DNA of 64,000 nucleotides from JACKNG01 sp040220855. Lineage in GTDB: Bacteria > Pseudomonadota > Gammaproteobacteria > Ga0077536. The DNA lies in assembly GCA_040220855.1 (NCBI GenBank), contig JAVJVZ010000079.1:48504-112503 (forward strand). The letters are read 5' to 3'. This document shows positions 1-8,611 of this stretch, one piece after another. The stretch's first letter is position 1; the number at the start of each line of letters is the position of its first letter. The translations under genes and the position numbers were made by a program. The notes below the pieces were generated by a model. The model was not told the DNA's origin, did not search any database, and saw only the letters and a list, made by a program, of their open reading frames with translations.

Positions 1-2
1 CG

Positions 3-2072
3 GTGGACATGGTCAAACTGACCCCCTCTCACCTCGCGCTGATTGCGCGCCTCGATCTCGCCGGCGCACGCATCCGCAAGCTGATCGTCGGGGGCGAGGA
101 TCTCACCGCGGCGTTGGCCCAGCGTGTGCACGGGGCATTCGCGGGCGAAATCGAGATATACAACGAGTACGGGCCAACCGAGGCGACGGTCGGCTGCATG
201 GAGTACCGTTTCGACCCCGAGCGCGACCGCGCCGGATCGGTGCCCATCGGGCGCGCCATCGACGGTACCGAAATCCTGGTCCTGGACGACGCCGGCCGCG
301 CCGTCGCTGGCGGAGGTACGGGCGAGATTTTCATCGGCGGCGCATCGCTCGCCGACGGCTACGTCAACCAGCCGGAGGCCACCGCCGAGCGCTTCGTCGC
401 GCACCCGGCCCGGCCCGGCGCACGCGTCTACCGGACCGGCGATCTCGCCCGTCGGCGCGAGGACGGACTGCTCGAGTACGCCGGTCGTGCCGACCGCCAG
501 GTCAAGCTCGGCGGCTTCCGCGTCGAACTCGGCGAGGTCGAGGCCGCGCTCGCCGACCACCCGGGCATCACCGCTGCCGCGGTCACGCTGCACCAGCCGA
601 CGCCGGCGCGCGAGGAGATCTTCCACTGCGTGCGTTGCGCACTGCCATCGAACTACCCGGGCGTCAACTACGATGCTGACGGCCTGTGCAACGTGTGCCG
701 CGACTACGACGCGCACAAGCATCTCGCCGAGAACTACTTCCGCACCATGGACGAACTCCAGGCACTGCTCGAGGATGCCAAGGCATCGCGGCGCGGTGAC
801 TACGACGTCCTCATGCTGCTCAGCGGCGGCAAGGACAGCTCCTACGTGCTCTACCAGCTGCTCGGCATGGGTCTCAAGGTACTCGCCTACACGCTCGACA
901 ACGGCTACATCTCCGACGGCGCCAAGGACAACGTGCGTCGCGTGGTGAGCGCACTCGGCGTCGATCACGTGTTCGGCACGACGGCGGTGATGGACGACAT
1001 CTTCCGCAACAGCCTCGAGCAGTTCAGCAACGTCTGCAACGGTTGCTTCAAGACGCTCTACACGCTGAGCATGCAGCTCGCCCACGACAAGGGCATCAAG
1101 TACATCGTCACCGGCCTGTCACGCGGGCAACTGTTCGAAACGCGCTTCGACTTCCTGCTGCGCAACCGCATCTTCGACGTCGATGCCATCGAGCGTGACG
1201 TGCAGCGCGCGCGGCGCATCTACCATGCGCAGAATGACATCGTCAGCCGCAACCTGCCGCTGGGCCCGATCGCCGATCCGAAGGTGCTCGAAGAGACGGT
1301 ATTCATCGATTTCTACCGCTACTCCGACGTCGGTCGCAACGAGATCATGGGCTTCCTCGAGAGCTGCAGGAACTGGACGCGGCCAGCCGACACCGGCCGT
1401 TCGACCAACTGCCTGATCAACGACGTCGGCATTTTCGTGCACAACCGCGAGCGTGGCTTTCACAATTACGCACTGCCGTACTGCTGGGAAGTGCGCCTCG
1501 GTCTGCTCGATCGTGAAGAGGCGCTCCTCGAGCTGGCCACCGATGTCAACATGGAGAACGTCGAAGACATCCTCTCGCGCATTCGCTATACGAGTAGCGA
1601 CGAGTTCCGCCGGGCCGAGCCCAGGCTGGTGGCCTACCTCGCCTGCGACCGCGAAGTCTCACCGGAGAGCCTGCGCGCACACGCCGCGACGCGCCTGCCG
1701 ACCTACATGGTGCCGGCCCAGTTCGTCACGCTCCCCGAGCTGCCGCTGACGGTCAACGGGAAGATCGACTGGGCCGCGCTACCGGCGCCGCGCAGCGAGG
1801 ACACGCCGCGCCGCAGCGAATCGAGAGCCACGCTCGACGCGGTCGAACGCAGCGTCGCCGAGATCTGGGAGCGTCTGCTCGGCAGCGGCGGCTTCGACTC
1901 CGAGGAAGGTTTCTTCGATGTCGGCGGGACCTCGATGCTCGCCGTGCTGCTCTACCTCGAACTCGAAGACCTCGTCGGCACGGAGCTCCCCGACCCGGTG
2001 ATGACGACCGCGGATGGCTGGACCATCCGCGAGCAGGCAACGCTGCTGCGCGCACACGGCTACTCGGCCTGA
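3..2072 (+). CDS. NRPS module end: adenylation domain interrupted by a PP-loop ATPase, then carrier domain (5' partial)
   Basis: The frame is already open at the left edge, so the N-terminal part is missing. Residues 1-197 are the second half of an amino-acid adenylation domain, with A5 (NEYGPTEATVG), A7 (YRTGDL) and A8 (KLGGFRVELGEVE). Residues about 203-555 are an insert resembling N-acetyl-sugar amidotransferases of the PP-loop ATPase family: two Cys pairs (C209/C212, C229/C232), the pyrophosphatase loop SGGKDSS at 274-280, and a further CNGC. The adenylation domain then resumes with A9/A10 (LPTYMVP near 565, NGKIDW), followed by a carrier domain with the phosphopantetheine serine at 644 (GGTSML). 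The protein ends soon after, with no condensation or thioesterase domain, so the tethered product must pass to another protein. The insert sits between A8 and A9, where N-methyltransferases are known to insert in other NRPSs. Amidation or thioamidation of the tethered residue is inference. Confidence 0.85.
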   Translation: MDMVKLTPSHLALIARLDLAGARIRKLIVGGEDLTAALAQRVHGAFAGEIEIYNEYGPTEATVGCMEYRFDPERDRAGSVPIGRAIDGTEILVLDDAGRAVAGGGTGEIFIGGASLADGYVNQPEATAERFVAHPARPGARVYRTGDLARRREDGLLEYAGRADRQVKLGGFRVELGEVEAALADHPGITAAAVTLHQPTPAREEIFHCVRCALPSNYPGVNYDADGLCNVCRDYDAHKHLAENYFRTMDELQALLEDAKASRRGDYDVLMLLSGGKDSSYVLYQLLGMGLKVLAYTLDNGYISDGAKDNVRRVVSALGVDHVFGTTAVMDDIFRNSLEQFSNVCNGCFKTLYTLSMQLAHDKGIKYIVTGLSRGQLFETRFDFLLRNRIFDVDAIERDVQRARRIYHAQNDIVSRNLPLGPIADPKVLEETVFIDFYRYSDVGRNEIMGFLESCRNWTRPADTGRSTNCLINDVGIFVHNRERGFHNYALPYCWEVRLGLLDREEALLELATDVNMENVEDILSRIRYTSSDEFRRAEPRLVAYLACDREVSPESLRAHAATRLPTYMVPAQFVTLPELPLTVNGKIDWAALPAPRSEDTPRRSESRATLDAVERSVAEIWERLLGSGGFDSEEGFFDVGGTSMLAVLLYLELEDLVGTELPDPVMTTADGWTIREQATLLRAHGYSA

Positions 2073-2292
2073 GGACTCGAGAACCGCGCATGGCGTCACC
2101 GCCGGCGCCATGCCCGAGAGTTCAGTGCGCTCGCGCCGTACGCCCGGATTGCCTCGGGCCCGCGTTCACCGCGAGAATGCAGAACCTTGCAGCCATCCGA
2201 GCCGGGCGCCGCGTCGGACCGTTCCCGCGCCTGCCGGCCAGGTGCTGCTGTGCAACCGACCCGGGGAAGGTCCCACAGGAGGAGACATCACG

Positions 2293-2727
2293 ATGGACAT
2301 GGCCGAGCTCGAAAAGCGCATCACGCGTCTCGAGGACATCGAGGCAATCAAGCAGCTGAAAGCGCGTTACAGCCACATCTGCGACGACGACCACAATCCG
2401 GACACCGTCGCCTCGGTGTTCGCCGAGGATGGCGTGTGGGAGAGCGCCGACTTCGGCACCGCACGCGGCCACGCCGAGATCAGCGCGCTGTTCGCAAAGT
2501 TTCGCGACATGTTCTCCTTCTCGCAGCACAACATGATGAATCCCGTGATCACGGTCGACGGCGACCGCGCCACCGGTATCTGGTACATCATGGGGCCGTG
2601 GACCTACCGCGAGAACGGCGAGGAGAAGTGGCTGGCGCTGCGCTACGACGACGACTACGTGAAGATCGACGGCGAATGGAAGTACCAGCACCTGCGCGTG
2701 GCGCTGCGCATGGTGGCCGATCGTTGA
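2293..2727 (+). CDS. SnoaL-like / NTF2-fold protein
   Basis: A 144-residue protein of the SnoaL-like, nuclear-transport-factor-2 fold group. The N-terminal helix (LEDIEAIKQLKARYSHICDDD) and the later VFAEDGVWES segment are typical of this group, whose members are small hydratases, isomerases or uncharacterised ligand-binding proteins. The start is the ATG 7 bases after a strong AGGAGGAG ribosome-binding site at 2278-2285. Longer upstream readings lack such a site. No signal peptide, so cytoplasmic. It stands alone between the NRPS gene and the F420-type reductase gene. The substrate cannot be read from the sequence. Confidence 0.8.
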   Translation: MDMAELEKRITRLEDIEAIKQLKARYSHICDDDHNPDTVASVFAEDGVWESADFGTARGHAEISALFAKFRDMFSFSQHNMMNPVITVDGDRATGIWYIMGPWTYRENGEEKWLALRYDDDYVKIDGEWKYQHLRVALRMVADR

Positions 2728-2862
2728 GCGTCGCATCACGGCCGGTCGCACACGTGCGACTGGCCGTGGCGGGCCGCGCCCGTTAAGCTTGCGAGCGCGT
2801 GCGCGCGACCCGGAGGGCCCTGCGCACGCGACTCGAGAATCCGCCAAGTGCTGGAGATGTCA

Positions 2863-3450
2863 ATGGACGATTTCCCGGCCTACCGCCGCCCCGGCCCCAT
2901 CGATCGACTGCGCGATCGCGTGCAGACCTTCCTCATCGAACGCGCACTGTGCGCGTGCGACCGTTTTCTCCTCGAGGTGCCCGGCCGCCGTACCGGCCTG
3001 CCGCGCCGCACGCCGGTCAACGTCTTCGTCGTCGACGGGCAGCACTACCTGGTGGCGCCGCGCGGCGAGACGCACTGGGTGCGCAACGTCCGGGCAAGCG
3101 GCAGGGTGAGCCTGCGCCGTGGCCGCGACGTCGAACAATGGGATGCCCTCGAAGTACTCACCTCGGACAAACCGCTCATCCTGCACGGCTACCTCAACCA
3201 TTTCGGCCTTGCCGTACAGCGCCACTTCCTCATCGACTGTGGCGAGGAGGAATCAATGCTCTGGGCCAGCGCGTGCCTGCACCCGACCTTCCACCTGTTG
3301 CCGGTGCCGATGGGGTTCAGACGTCCCGACCCGACCCCACGGGCCGCTCGCATCGGCCAGGTCAGCGACTCGCCCCGGGGGGCCGCATGCGCGGCCGGGC
3401 CGGTGGGACGGTCGCCGCTCGCCCAGGCCCGCCCGGTGGAGAAACGATAG
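2863..3450 (+). CDS. Deazaflavin (F420)-dependent nitroreductase-family protein
   Basis: A 195-residue protein resembling the DDN/nitroreductase group of split-barrel flavin or F420 enzymes. The core (LEVPGRRTGLPRRTPVNVF, then YLVAPRGETHWVRNVRASG) matches the strand-turn-strand pattern that contacts the cofactor phosphate in that family. I placed the start at the ATG at 2863 because GGAG at 2853-2856 lies 6 bases upstream of it but directly abuts the ATG at 2857. The last 45 residues are Pro/Arg/Ala-rich and look disordered. The family is best known from actinobacteria but also occurs in proteobacteria. Whether the host makes F420 cannot be told from this window. Confidence 0.7.
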   Translation: MDDFPAYRRPGPIDRLRDRVQTFLIERALCACDRFLLEVPGRRTGLPRRTPVNVFVVDGQHYLVAPRGETHWVRNVRASGRVSLRRGRDVEQWDALEVLTSDKPLILHGYLNHFGLAVQRHFLIDCGEEESMLWASACLHPTFHLLPVPMGFRRPDPTPRAARIGQVSDSPRGAACAAGPVGRSPLAQARPVEKR

Positions 3451-3480
3451 CCGCCCTGCTCGGCCCGTCCGCGGCATCCA

Positions 3481-3921
3481 TTAGCGGAAGTCTTCCTCGG
3501 TGTGCAGGCGCGTGAGGTGGATTTTCTTCATGCGCCATACGCCGCCTTCCTTGACGTACTCCTCGTGGTAATGCCCCCAGCCCTTGAAATGGCAGCTTGG
3601 CAGCATGACGTAGTCGAACATCGCCCAGATGCCGCGCGCACTCGTCGCGCCGGTCAGTTCGAGTTCGGGCATGAAGCCCTGGTGGATCGACTGTGCGCCG
3701 GTCATCAACGTGCTCACGCCCTCGTCCAGGGCGGCGCGGCCGTCGCAGCCGATATCCAGCGGCATGTCGGGCCGCGCGCGCGGCACGCCCTCGTAGAAGG
3801 CATGCACGTCTTCGGTGAAGCATTCGCGCCACGGCTCCCATTGCTGGGTATCCATGAGCCTGAAGTAACGGGCCTTCAGCTGGCGAATCGCCTCGAGCTC
3901 ATTCATCTGGTCCAGAGTCAT
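3481..3921 (-). CDS. SnoaL-like / NTF2-fold protein
   Basis: A 146-residue SnoaL-like protein, a distant relative of the one at 2293. It has the same N-terminal signature (MNELEAIRQLKARYFRLMD) and the acidic-loop segment CFTEDVHAFYEG. The gene faces the reductase gene (3450) with only 30 bases between the two stop codons. The start at 3921 follows GGGAGCGCGAG. The open frame continues upstream but only as arginine-rich low-quality sequence overlapping the next gene. Function unknown; a small lyase, isomerase or hydratase is plausible from the fold. Confidence 0.75.
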   Translation of the reverse strand: MTLDQMNELEAIRQLKARYFRLMDTQQWEPWRECFTEDVHAFYEGVPRARPDMPLDIGCDGRAALDEGVSTLMTGAQSIHQGFMPELELTGATSARGIWAMFDYVMLPSCHFKGWGHYHEEYVKEGGVWRMKKIHLTRLHTEEDFR

Positions 3922-3994
3922 CTCGCGCTCCCCTCGCTTGACTGCAATCGTGACGCGCCGACGATAGGCGAGGCACGCCTCACGGGCAAGCGGA

Positions 3995-4336
3995 TCAACG
4001 CGCGGACAGGTAGGGCCGCGAGCGCGGCAGCCGTCCGAGCAGCTCGTTGAACAGGTGCTGACCACCGCTCGAGAGCTGCTCTTGCGGATGCTCCGCACAC
4101 CAGCCGTCCATCCAGGTGAACACCGCCGGCGCGTCGGTGATGGCGAGTACGTCCACGCGCAGCGCCGTGGCCAGCGCCGTCATGAAACCGCTCAACCACA
4201 TCTGCGGTGCGTCGACGTCACCGTCACCGGCACGTCGCGCGGCCCACTCGGCACACGAGAAATCGGCGATGCTGGTGATGGCGGGGGCCGCGGGCGCGGC
4301 CACGGTGAGCAGCAGGGCAAGAAACAGTTGGCGCAT
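3995..4336 (-). CDS. Small exported protein of unknown function
   Basis: A 113-residue protein with a clear Sec signal peptide (MRQLFLALLLTVAAPAAPA), followed by a mature part with two cysteines (CAEW near residue 27 and WCAEH near 75) that could form a disulfide. The overall pattern (Cys-Ala-Glu, a GFM-alanine helix, then a second Cys) recalls small periplasmic HdeA/Rap1a-like proteins, but the match is weak and I do not assign a family. The start at 4336 is set by GGAGG 8 bases upstream and by the signal peptide. It may share a transcript with the SnoaL gene 73 bases downstream. Confidence 0.65.
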   Translation of the reverse strand: MRQLFLALLLTVAAPAAPAITSIADFSCAEWAARRAGDGDVDAPQMWLSGFMTALATALRVDVLAITDAPAVFTWMDGWCAEHPQEQLSSGGQHLFNELLGRLPRSRPYLSAR

Positions 4337-4404
4337 GCGGACGGCCTCCCCGGGGACGATGGCAGCGGGTGGACACAGCATGACAGCCGCTGCGCGTGCA
4401 CGCA

Positions 4405-5349
4405 TCAGGGGCGCGTGATGCGCCAGCAGCGGTGTGGCGTACGGCGGCGGAAGTCCTCCGGTACTGTCTGCGCGGTGATCTCCTCGCAACGCCAGCGTCG
4501 TTGCAGGGATTCGTCGAGACGGAAGCCCTGGCGGTTGTTCGAGAAGTACAGCCGCCCGCCCGGCGCGAGCAGACCCGCGGCGGCGGATACCAGTTCGACC
4601 TGGTCACGCTGGACGTCGAAACTCCCGCGCATGCGCTTGGAATTGGAGAAGCTGGGCGGATCGAGAACCACGAGGTCGTAACGTGTGGCCTCGTTGCGCG
4701 CGCCTTCGAGCCAGGCGGTGACATCGGCGCGCAGCAGGCGATGACGCGCGCGGTCGTCGAGACCGTTCAGCACGAGATTGCGCCAGGTCCAGTCCTGGTA
4801 GGTCTGCGACATGTCGACCGTGAGCGTGCTGGCGGCGCCGCCGGCGGCCGCGTACACGGTGAAGCTGCCGGTGTAGGCGAACAGGTTGAGCAGGCGCTTG
4901 CCGGCCGCCTCTGCGCGCACCATGGCGCGGGTCTCGCGATGGTCGAGGAAGAGGCCGGTATCGAGGTAGGCGGCAAGATTCACCTCGAAGCGAAGCCCGC
5001 GCTCGGTGACCACGAACGGCTCTCCCGTGGCATCGAGCTTCTCGTACTGCGAACTACCGCGCTGGCGGCGACGCAGCTTGAGCACGCAGCGCGCGGGCTC
5101 CACCTCGAGCGCAGTAGCGATGGCCTGCCGATGGCGCTCGATGTCGGCGTCGTCGAAAGGCCGCTTGCCCTCGAACAGCTGCACGTGCAGCCATGCCCCG
5201 TAGCGATCGACGGCGTAGGGGAATTCCGGCATGTCGCGGTCGTACACGCGCCACGCCTCGAGGCCCTCGCGACGCGCCCAGCGCCCGAGGTGCCGGGCGT
5301 TCTTGCGCAGGCGATTGAGCAGTGGCGCGAGCGCTGGGTCCGAGCTCAT
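4405..5349 (-). CDS. RlmK-like class I SAM-dependent rRNA methyltransferase
   Basis: A 314-residue protein like the C-terminal half (RlmK) of the 23S rRNA methyltransferase RlmKL, which makes m7G2069. Visible features: an N-terminal RNA-binding-type segment (LLNRLRKNARHLGRWAR), the SAM-binding motif LLNLFAYTGSFTVYAA near residue 140, and the catalytic-loop motif DPPSFSNSK near 230. RlmKL of gammaproteobacteria also has a THUMP/RlmL half, which is absent here, so this is a stand-alone RlmK-type enzyme and its exact RNA target is uncertain. It overlaps the upstream hydratase gene by ATGA (5346-5349), so the two are translationally coupled. Confidence 0.82.
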   Translation of the reverse strand: MSSDPALAPLLNRLRKNARHLGRWARREGLEAWRVYDRDMPEFPYAVDRYGAWLHVQLFEGKRPFDDADIERHRQAIATALEVEPARCVLKLRRRQRGSSQYEKLDATGEPFVVTERGLRFEVNLAAYLDTGLFLDHRETRAMVRAEAAGKRLLNLFAYTGSFTVYAAAGGAASTLTVDMSQTYQDWTWRNLVLNGLDDRARHRLLRADVTAWLEGARNEATRYDLVVLDPPSFSNSKRMRGSFDVQRDQVELVSAAAGLLAPGGRLYFSNNRQGFRLDESLQRRWRCEEITAQTVPEDFRRRTPHRCWRITRP

Positions 5350-6131
5350 CGCACCTCCAGCACGACCTCGCCGATCCCCTCGACGACGAAGCGGCACTCC
5401 TCCGCCGCCTGCGGGAAGCGCGTGGTGGCGATGCTGCCGGTCGAGACGATGTCGCCCGCGCGCAGGCCGGCGCCGCGCGCGGCGAGATGATTGGCGAGCC
5501 AGGTCAGCGGCTCGAAGGGATGGCCGAGGACATCCGCGCCACTGCCGCGGTCGATCTCGACGCCGTTGCTCAGCACGTGCCCGGTGACCCCGGCGAGATC
5601 CGGCCACTCCTCGCGGAAACTCCCGAGCACCACGCCCTCGTTCCAGCTGTTGTCGGCGACCAGCGAGCCGATGTCGGTGACCGCGTAGTCGGCGGCCCGA
5701 TCGTCGACCACCTCGATCGCGGCACAGACCGCCGCGACAGCGCCGGCAACGGTGTCGCGCGTGTACGGCGCGCCGGCCGCCGGCAGGTCGGCGCCGAGAC
5801 GAACCGCGATCTCGGTCTCGAGGCCGAGATGCACGTAGTCGTCGCGCGCGATGGCCGCGCCGCTGGCGAGCAGCTGCGGCGCGAGCACGGCGCCCGCAAT
5901 GGGGCTGTCGATGCCGAGCAGTGCCTGCATACGCAGGGAGGTCAGGCCGATTTTCCAACCGGCCACGCGGGCACCCTCGTAGGCGCATCGGAGCGCGACG
6001 TAGGCTTCCTGTACGGCATAGGCCTCGGCGAGATCGGCGAGCGCCTGCGCGCCGCTGAAGGGCACGAAATGGGCGCGGGCGCGATGCTGGGCAAAGAGAT
6101 CCTTGGCGCGCTGGCGAACGGCGTCGTTCAT
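5346..6131 (-). CDS. 2-keto-4-pentenoate hydratase family protein
   Basis: A 261-residue enzyme of the MhpD/HpcG/DmpH group within the fumarylacetoacetate hydrolase superfamily. Members hydrate 2-hydroxypenta-2,4-dienoates in meta-cleavage pathways. Family hallmarks include AGWKIGLTS near residue 58, LGLETEIAVRLG near 100 with a metal-binding acidic pair, and ADNSWNEGVVLG near 160. No other meta-cleavage gene lies nearby, so the pathway is not shown, and it may act on another 2-keto-enol acid. The gene is first in a two-gene unit with the RlmK-like gene and diverges from the molybdopterin oxidoreductase gene across a 124-bp region with a striking inverted repeat. Confidence 0.82.
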   Translation of the reverse strand: MNDAVRQRAKDLFAQHRARAHFVPFSGAQALADLAEAYAVQEAYVALRCAYEGARVAGWKIGLTSLRMQALLGIDSPIAGAVLAPQLLASGAAIARDDYVHLGLETEIAVRLGADLPAAGAPYTRDTVAGAVAAVCAAIEVVDDRAADYAVTDIGSLVADNSWNEGVVLGSFREEWPDLAGVTGHVLSNGVEIDRGSGADVLGHPFEPLTWLANHLAARGAGLRAGDIVSTGSIATTRFPQAAEECRFVVEGIGEVVLEVR

Positions 6132-6158
6132 GCTGGCTCCCTCGAACTGCGCTGGGAG

Positions 6159-6207
6159 GGCAGTGTAGCGCCAGCGGGCATCGCCGCGGATGGCGCGCTA
6201 CACTGCC
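6159..6207. promoter_or_regulatory. 13-bp inverted repeat with paired TACACT boxes between divergent genes
   Basis: GGCAGTGTAGCGC (6159-6171) and its exact reverse complement (6195-6207) flank a 23-base centre. Each arm contains TACACT, which resembles a sigma-70 -10 box, one pointing toward the hydratase gene (start 6131) and one toward the oxidoreductase gene (start 6256). It could be a back-to-back promoter pair, an operator for a shared dimeric regulator, or both. Confidence 0.5.
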
Positions 6208-6255
6208 GCCACCGGCCGGCCACCGCCGGCACGATGCAGGGGAGGAATCGAACGC

Positions 6256-8499
6256 ATGCCAGCGAGCCGTCAAGCCGATGAACGCACCGTCTACCGCACC
6301 TGTCCGCTGTGCGAAGCAACCTGCGGGCTCGCCATCACCGTGGCGGGCACGCAGATCACGCGGGTGCGCGGCGATCGCGACGATGTCCTCAGCGGCGGCT
6401 ACCTGTGCCCCAAGGGCGTCGCGCTGGGCGAGCTGCACGCCGATCCGGATCGCCTGCGCCAGCCGCTGGTGCGCGACGGCGGGCACCTGCGCGAGGCAAG
6501 CTGGGCAGAGGCGTGGGCGCGCGTCGAAGCCGGCCTCGCGCCCTACCTCGGCGAGCGCGGGCGCAGCGCGCTCGGCGTCTACGTCGGCAACCCCAACGTG
6601 CACAACCTCGCCGGCTCACTGTTTCTGCGCCCGCTGCTGAAGGCGCTCGGCACGCGGAATCTCTTCACCGCCTCGACCGTCGACCAGATCCCCAAGCACG
6701 TCGCCAGTGGTCTCATGTTCGGCGACGCCACGGCGCTGCCGGTGCCGGACATCGACCGCACCGACTACCTGCTCCTGCTCGGCGCCAACCCGTGGGAATC
6801 CAACGGCTCGCTGTGGACCGCGCCCGACCTGCCGGGGCGCATCCGCCAGCTGCGCCGTCGCGGCGGGCGCTTCGTTGTGGTCGACCCGCGCCGCACCCGC
6901 ACCGCCGAGCACGCCGACCTGCATCTCGCCATCCGCCCCGGCCACGACGCCCACTGGCTGCTCGCGCTCGCCCACGTCCTCGTCAGCGAGGGGCTCGCCG
7001 CGCCCAGCCGCCTGGCCGACTTCTGCGACGGCCTCGACGATCTCGGCGCGCGCCTCGCCGCATTCACGCCCGAGGCCGTCGCTGCACACTGCGATATCGA
7101 TGCGGCAACCACGCGACGCATCGCGCGCGAGCTCGCCGCGGCGCCGCGCGCGGCGGTCTATGCGCGCATCGGCACGCATGCCAATCGCCACGGGACGCTG
7201 GCGGCCTGGACCACCGAGCTCATCAACGTGCTCACCGGCAACCTCGACCGCGAAGGCGGCGTGATGTTCCCCCTCGCCCCGCACGATCGCGCACACGACG
7301 GCCAGCCCGGCGGGCGCGGGTTCACGACGGGGCGCTGGCGATCCCGCGTTGCCGGTCACCCCGAGGTGATGGGCGAACTACCGGTCGTCGCGCTCGCCGA
7401 GGAAATCGAAACGCCCGGCGACGGACAGGTCCGCGCGCTCGTCACCGTCGCCGGCAACCCGGTGCTGTCGACGCCCGACGGCACGCGCCTCGACCGCGCC
7501 CTCGCCGCGCTCGATTTCATGGTCAGCGTCGACATCTACCTCAACGAGACCACGCGCCACGCCGACGTCATCCTGCCGCCGCCTTCGCCGCTCGAGCGCG
7601 CCCACTACGACATCCTGTTCCTGCGCTTCGCGGTGCGCTCGGTAGCCAACTACTCGCCTGCACTATTCGATCGCGATGGTCCTAGCGAACAGGACATCCT
7701 GCTGCGCCTGGCCATGATCGCGGCCGGTCGGGGCGCCGACGGCGACGTTGCCCGGGCGGCCGAGGACTACCTCGCCGAGCAGGTCGCACGCGAGACGGCC
7801 AACCCGGCCTCCCCGATTGCCGGCGCCGCCGTGGCGGACATCCTCGCCCGCGTCGACGGTGACGACGCCTGCGACCGTATGCTCGATTTCCTCGTCCGTA
7901 CCGGCCCTTTCGGCGACGGCTTCGCCGACGACGTCGACGGCCTCAACCTGGCCCGCCTGCGCGCCGCGCCGCACGGTATCGACTTCGGCCCGATGCGCCC
8001 GCAGCTGCCGGGTCGGCTGCGCACCCCGGACGGGCGACTCGCGCTCGGCAGCGCGGCGATCGACGGCGAACTCGCTGCAGCCGCCGGCGAACTCACCACG
8101 ACTCCCGATCCCGCCGCGCTGCTCCTCGTCGGCCGCCGCGAGTTCCATTCCAACAACTCGTGGATGCACAACCTGCCGTCGCTGATCGAGCGCCCCGAGC
8201 GCTGCACCCTGCGCATGCATGCCGATGACGCCGCGCGGCTCGGCCTCGCCGACGGTACACGCGTCACGCTCCGCTCCGCCGCGGGCGCGATCGAGGTGCC
8301 GCTCGAGGTGCACGCCGAGATGCGTCCCGGCGTGGTCAGCCTGCCGCATGGCTACGGCCACCGCTTCCACGACATGCGCCTCGGACGCGCGCGAGCGCAC
8401 GCCGGCGCCAGCGCCAACGACGTCGTCGTGGCCGCCCTCGACCCGCTGTCCGGCAATGCAGTGCTCAACGGCGTGCCGGTGACGGTGGCGGCGGCCTGA
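6256..8499 (+). CDS. Molybdopterin-dependent oxidoreductase (DMSO reductase superfamily)
   Basis: A 747-residue catalytic subunit of the DMSO-reductase superfamily. The N terminus binds a 4Fe-4S cluster (C16, C19, C23, C51; CPLCEATCG ... LCPKG). A molybdopterin-guanine-dinucleotide domain follows (LLLLGANPWESNGSLW, VVVDPRRTRTAEHADLHLAIRPG), and the C-terminal dinucleotide-binding barrel starts near residue 620 (HSNNSWMHNLPSL ... MHADDAARLGLADGTRV). There is no Tat signal, so cytoplasmic. At the metal-ligand position the sequence reads STVDQIPKH, with no Cys or Sec as formate dehydrogenases have, so Ser or Asp may ligate molybdenum. No partner subunit is adjacent. The substrate is unknown. The ATG at 6256 follows GGGGAGGAA. 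Confidence 0.88.
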   Translation: MPASRQADERTVYRTCPLCEATCGLAITVAGTQITRVRGDRDDVLSGGYLCPKGVALGELHADPDRLRQPLVRDGGHLREASWAEAWARVEAGLAPYLGERGRSALGVYVGNPNVHNLAGSLFLRPLLKALGTRNLFTASTVDQIPKHVASGLMFGDATALPVPDIDRTDYLLLLGANPWESNGSLWTAPDLPGRIRQLRRRGGRFVVVDPRRTRTAEHADLHLAIRPGHDAHWLLALAHVLVSEGLAAPSRLADFCDGLDDLGARLAAFTPEAVAAHCDIDAATTRRIARELAAAPRAAVYARIGTHANRHGTLAAWTTELINVLTGNLDREGGVMFPLAPHDRAHDGQPGGRGFTTGRWRSRVAGHPEVMGELPVVALAEEIETPGDGQVRALVTVAGNPVLSTPDGTRLDRALAALDFMVSVDIYLNETTRHADVILPPPSPLERAHYDILFLRFAVRSVANYSPALFDRDGPSEQDILLRLAMIAAGRGADGDVARAAEDYLAEQVARETANPASPIAGAAVADILARVDGDDACDRMLDFLVRTGPFGDGFADDVDGLNLARLRAAPHGIDFGPMRPQLPGRLRTPDGRLALGSAAIDGELAAAAGELTTTPDPAALLLVGRREFHSNNSWMHNLPSLIERPERCTLRMHADDAARLGLADGTRVTLRSAAGAIEVPLEVHAEMRPGVVSLPHGYGHRFHDMRLGRARAHAGASANDVVVAALDPLSGNAVLNGVPVTVAAA

Positions 8500-8611
8500 G
8501 CGGCGCCCGAGGTGGCGCGGCCGGGACCGCGCTCCCGCTGCGTCCGCGCATCCGATACCATGCGGGCGCTTCGCCATCGGCGACGCCATCGCACAGGGGA
8601 GATACCGATAC

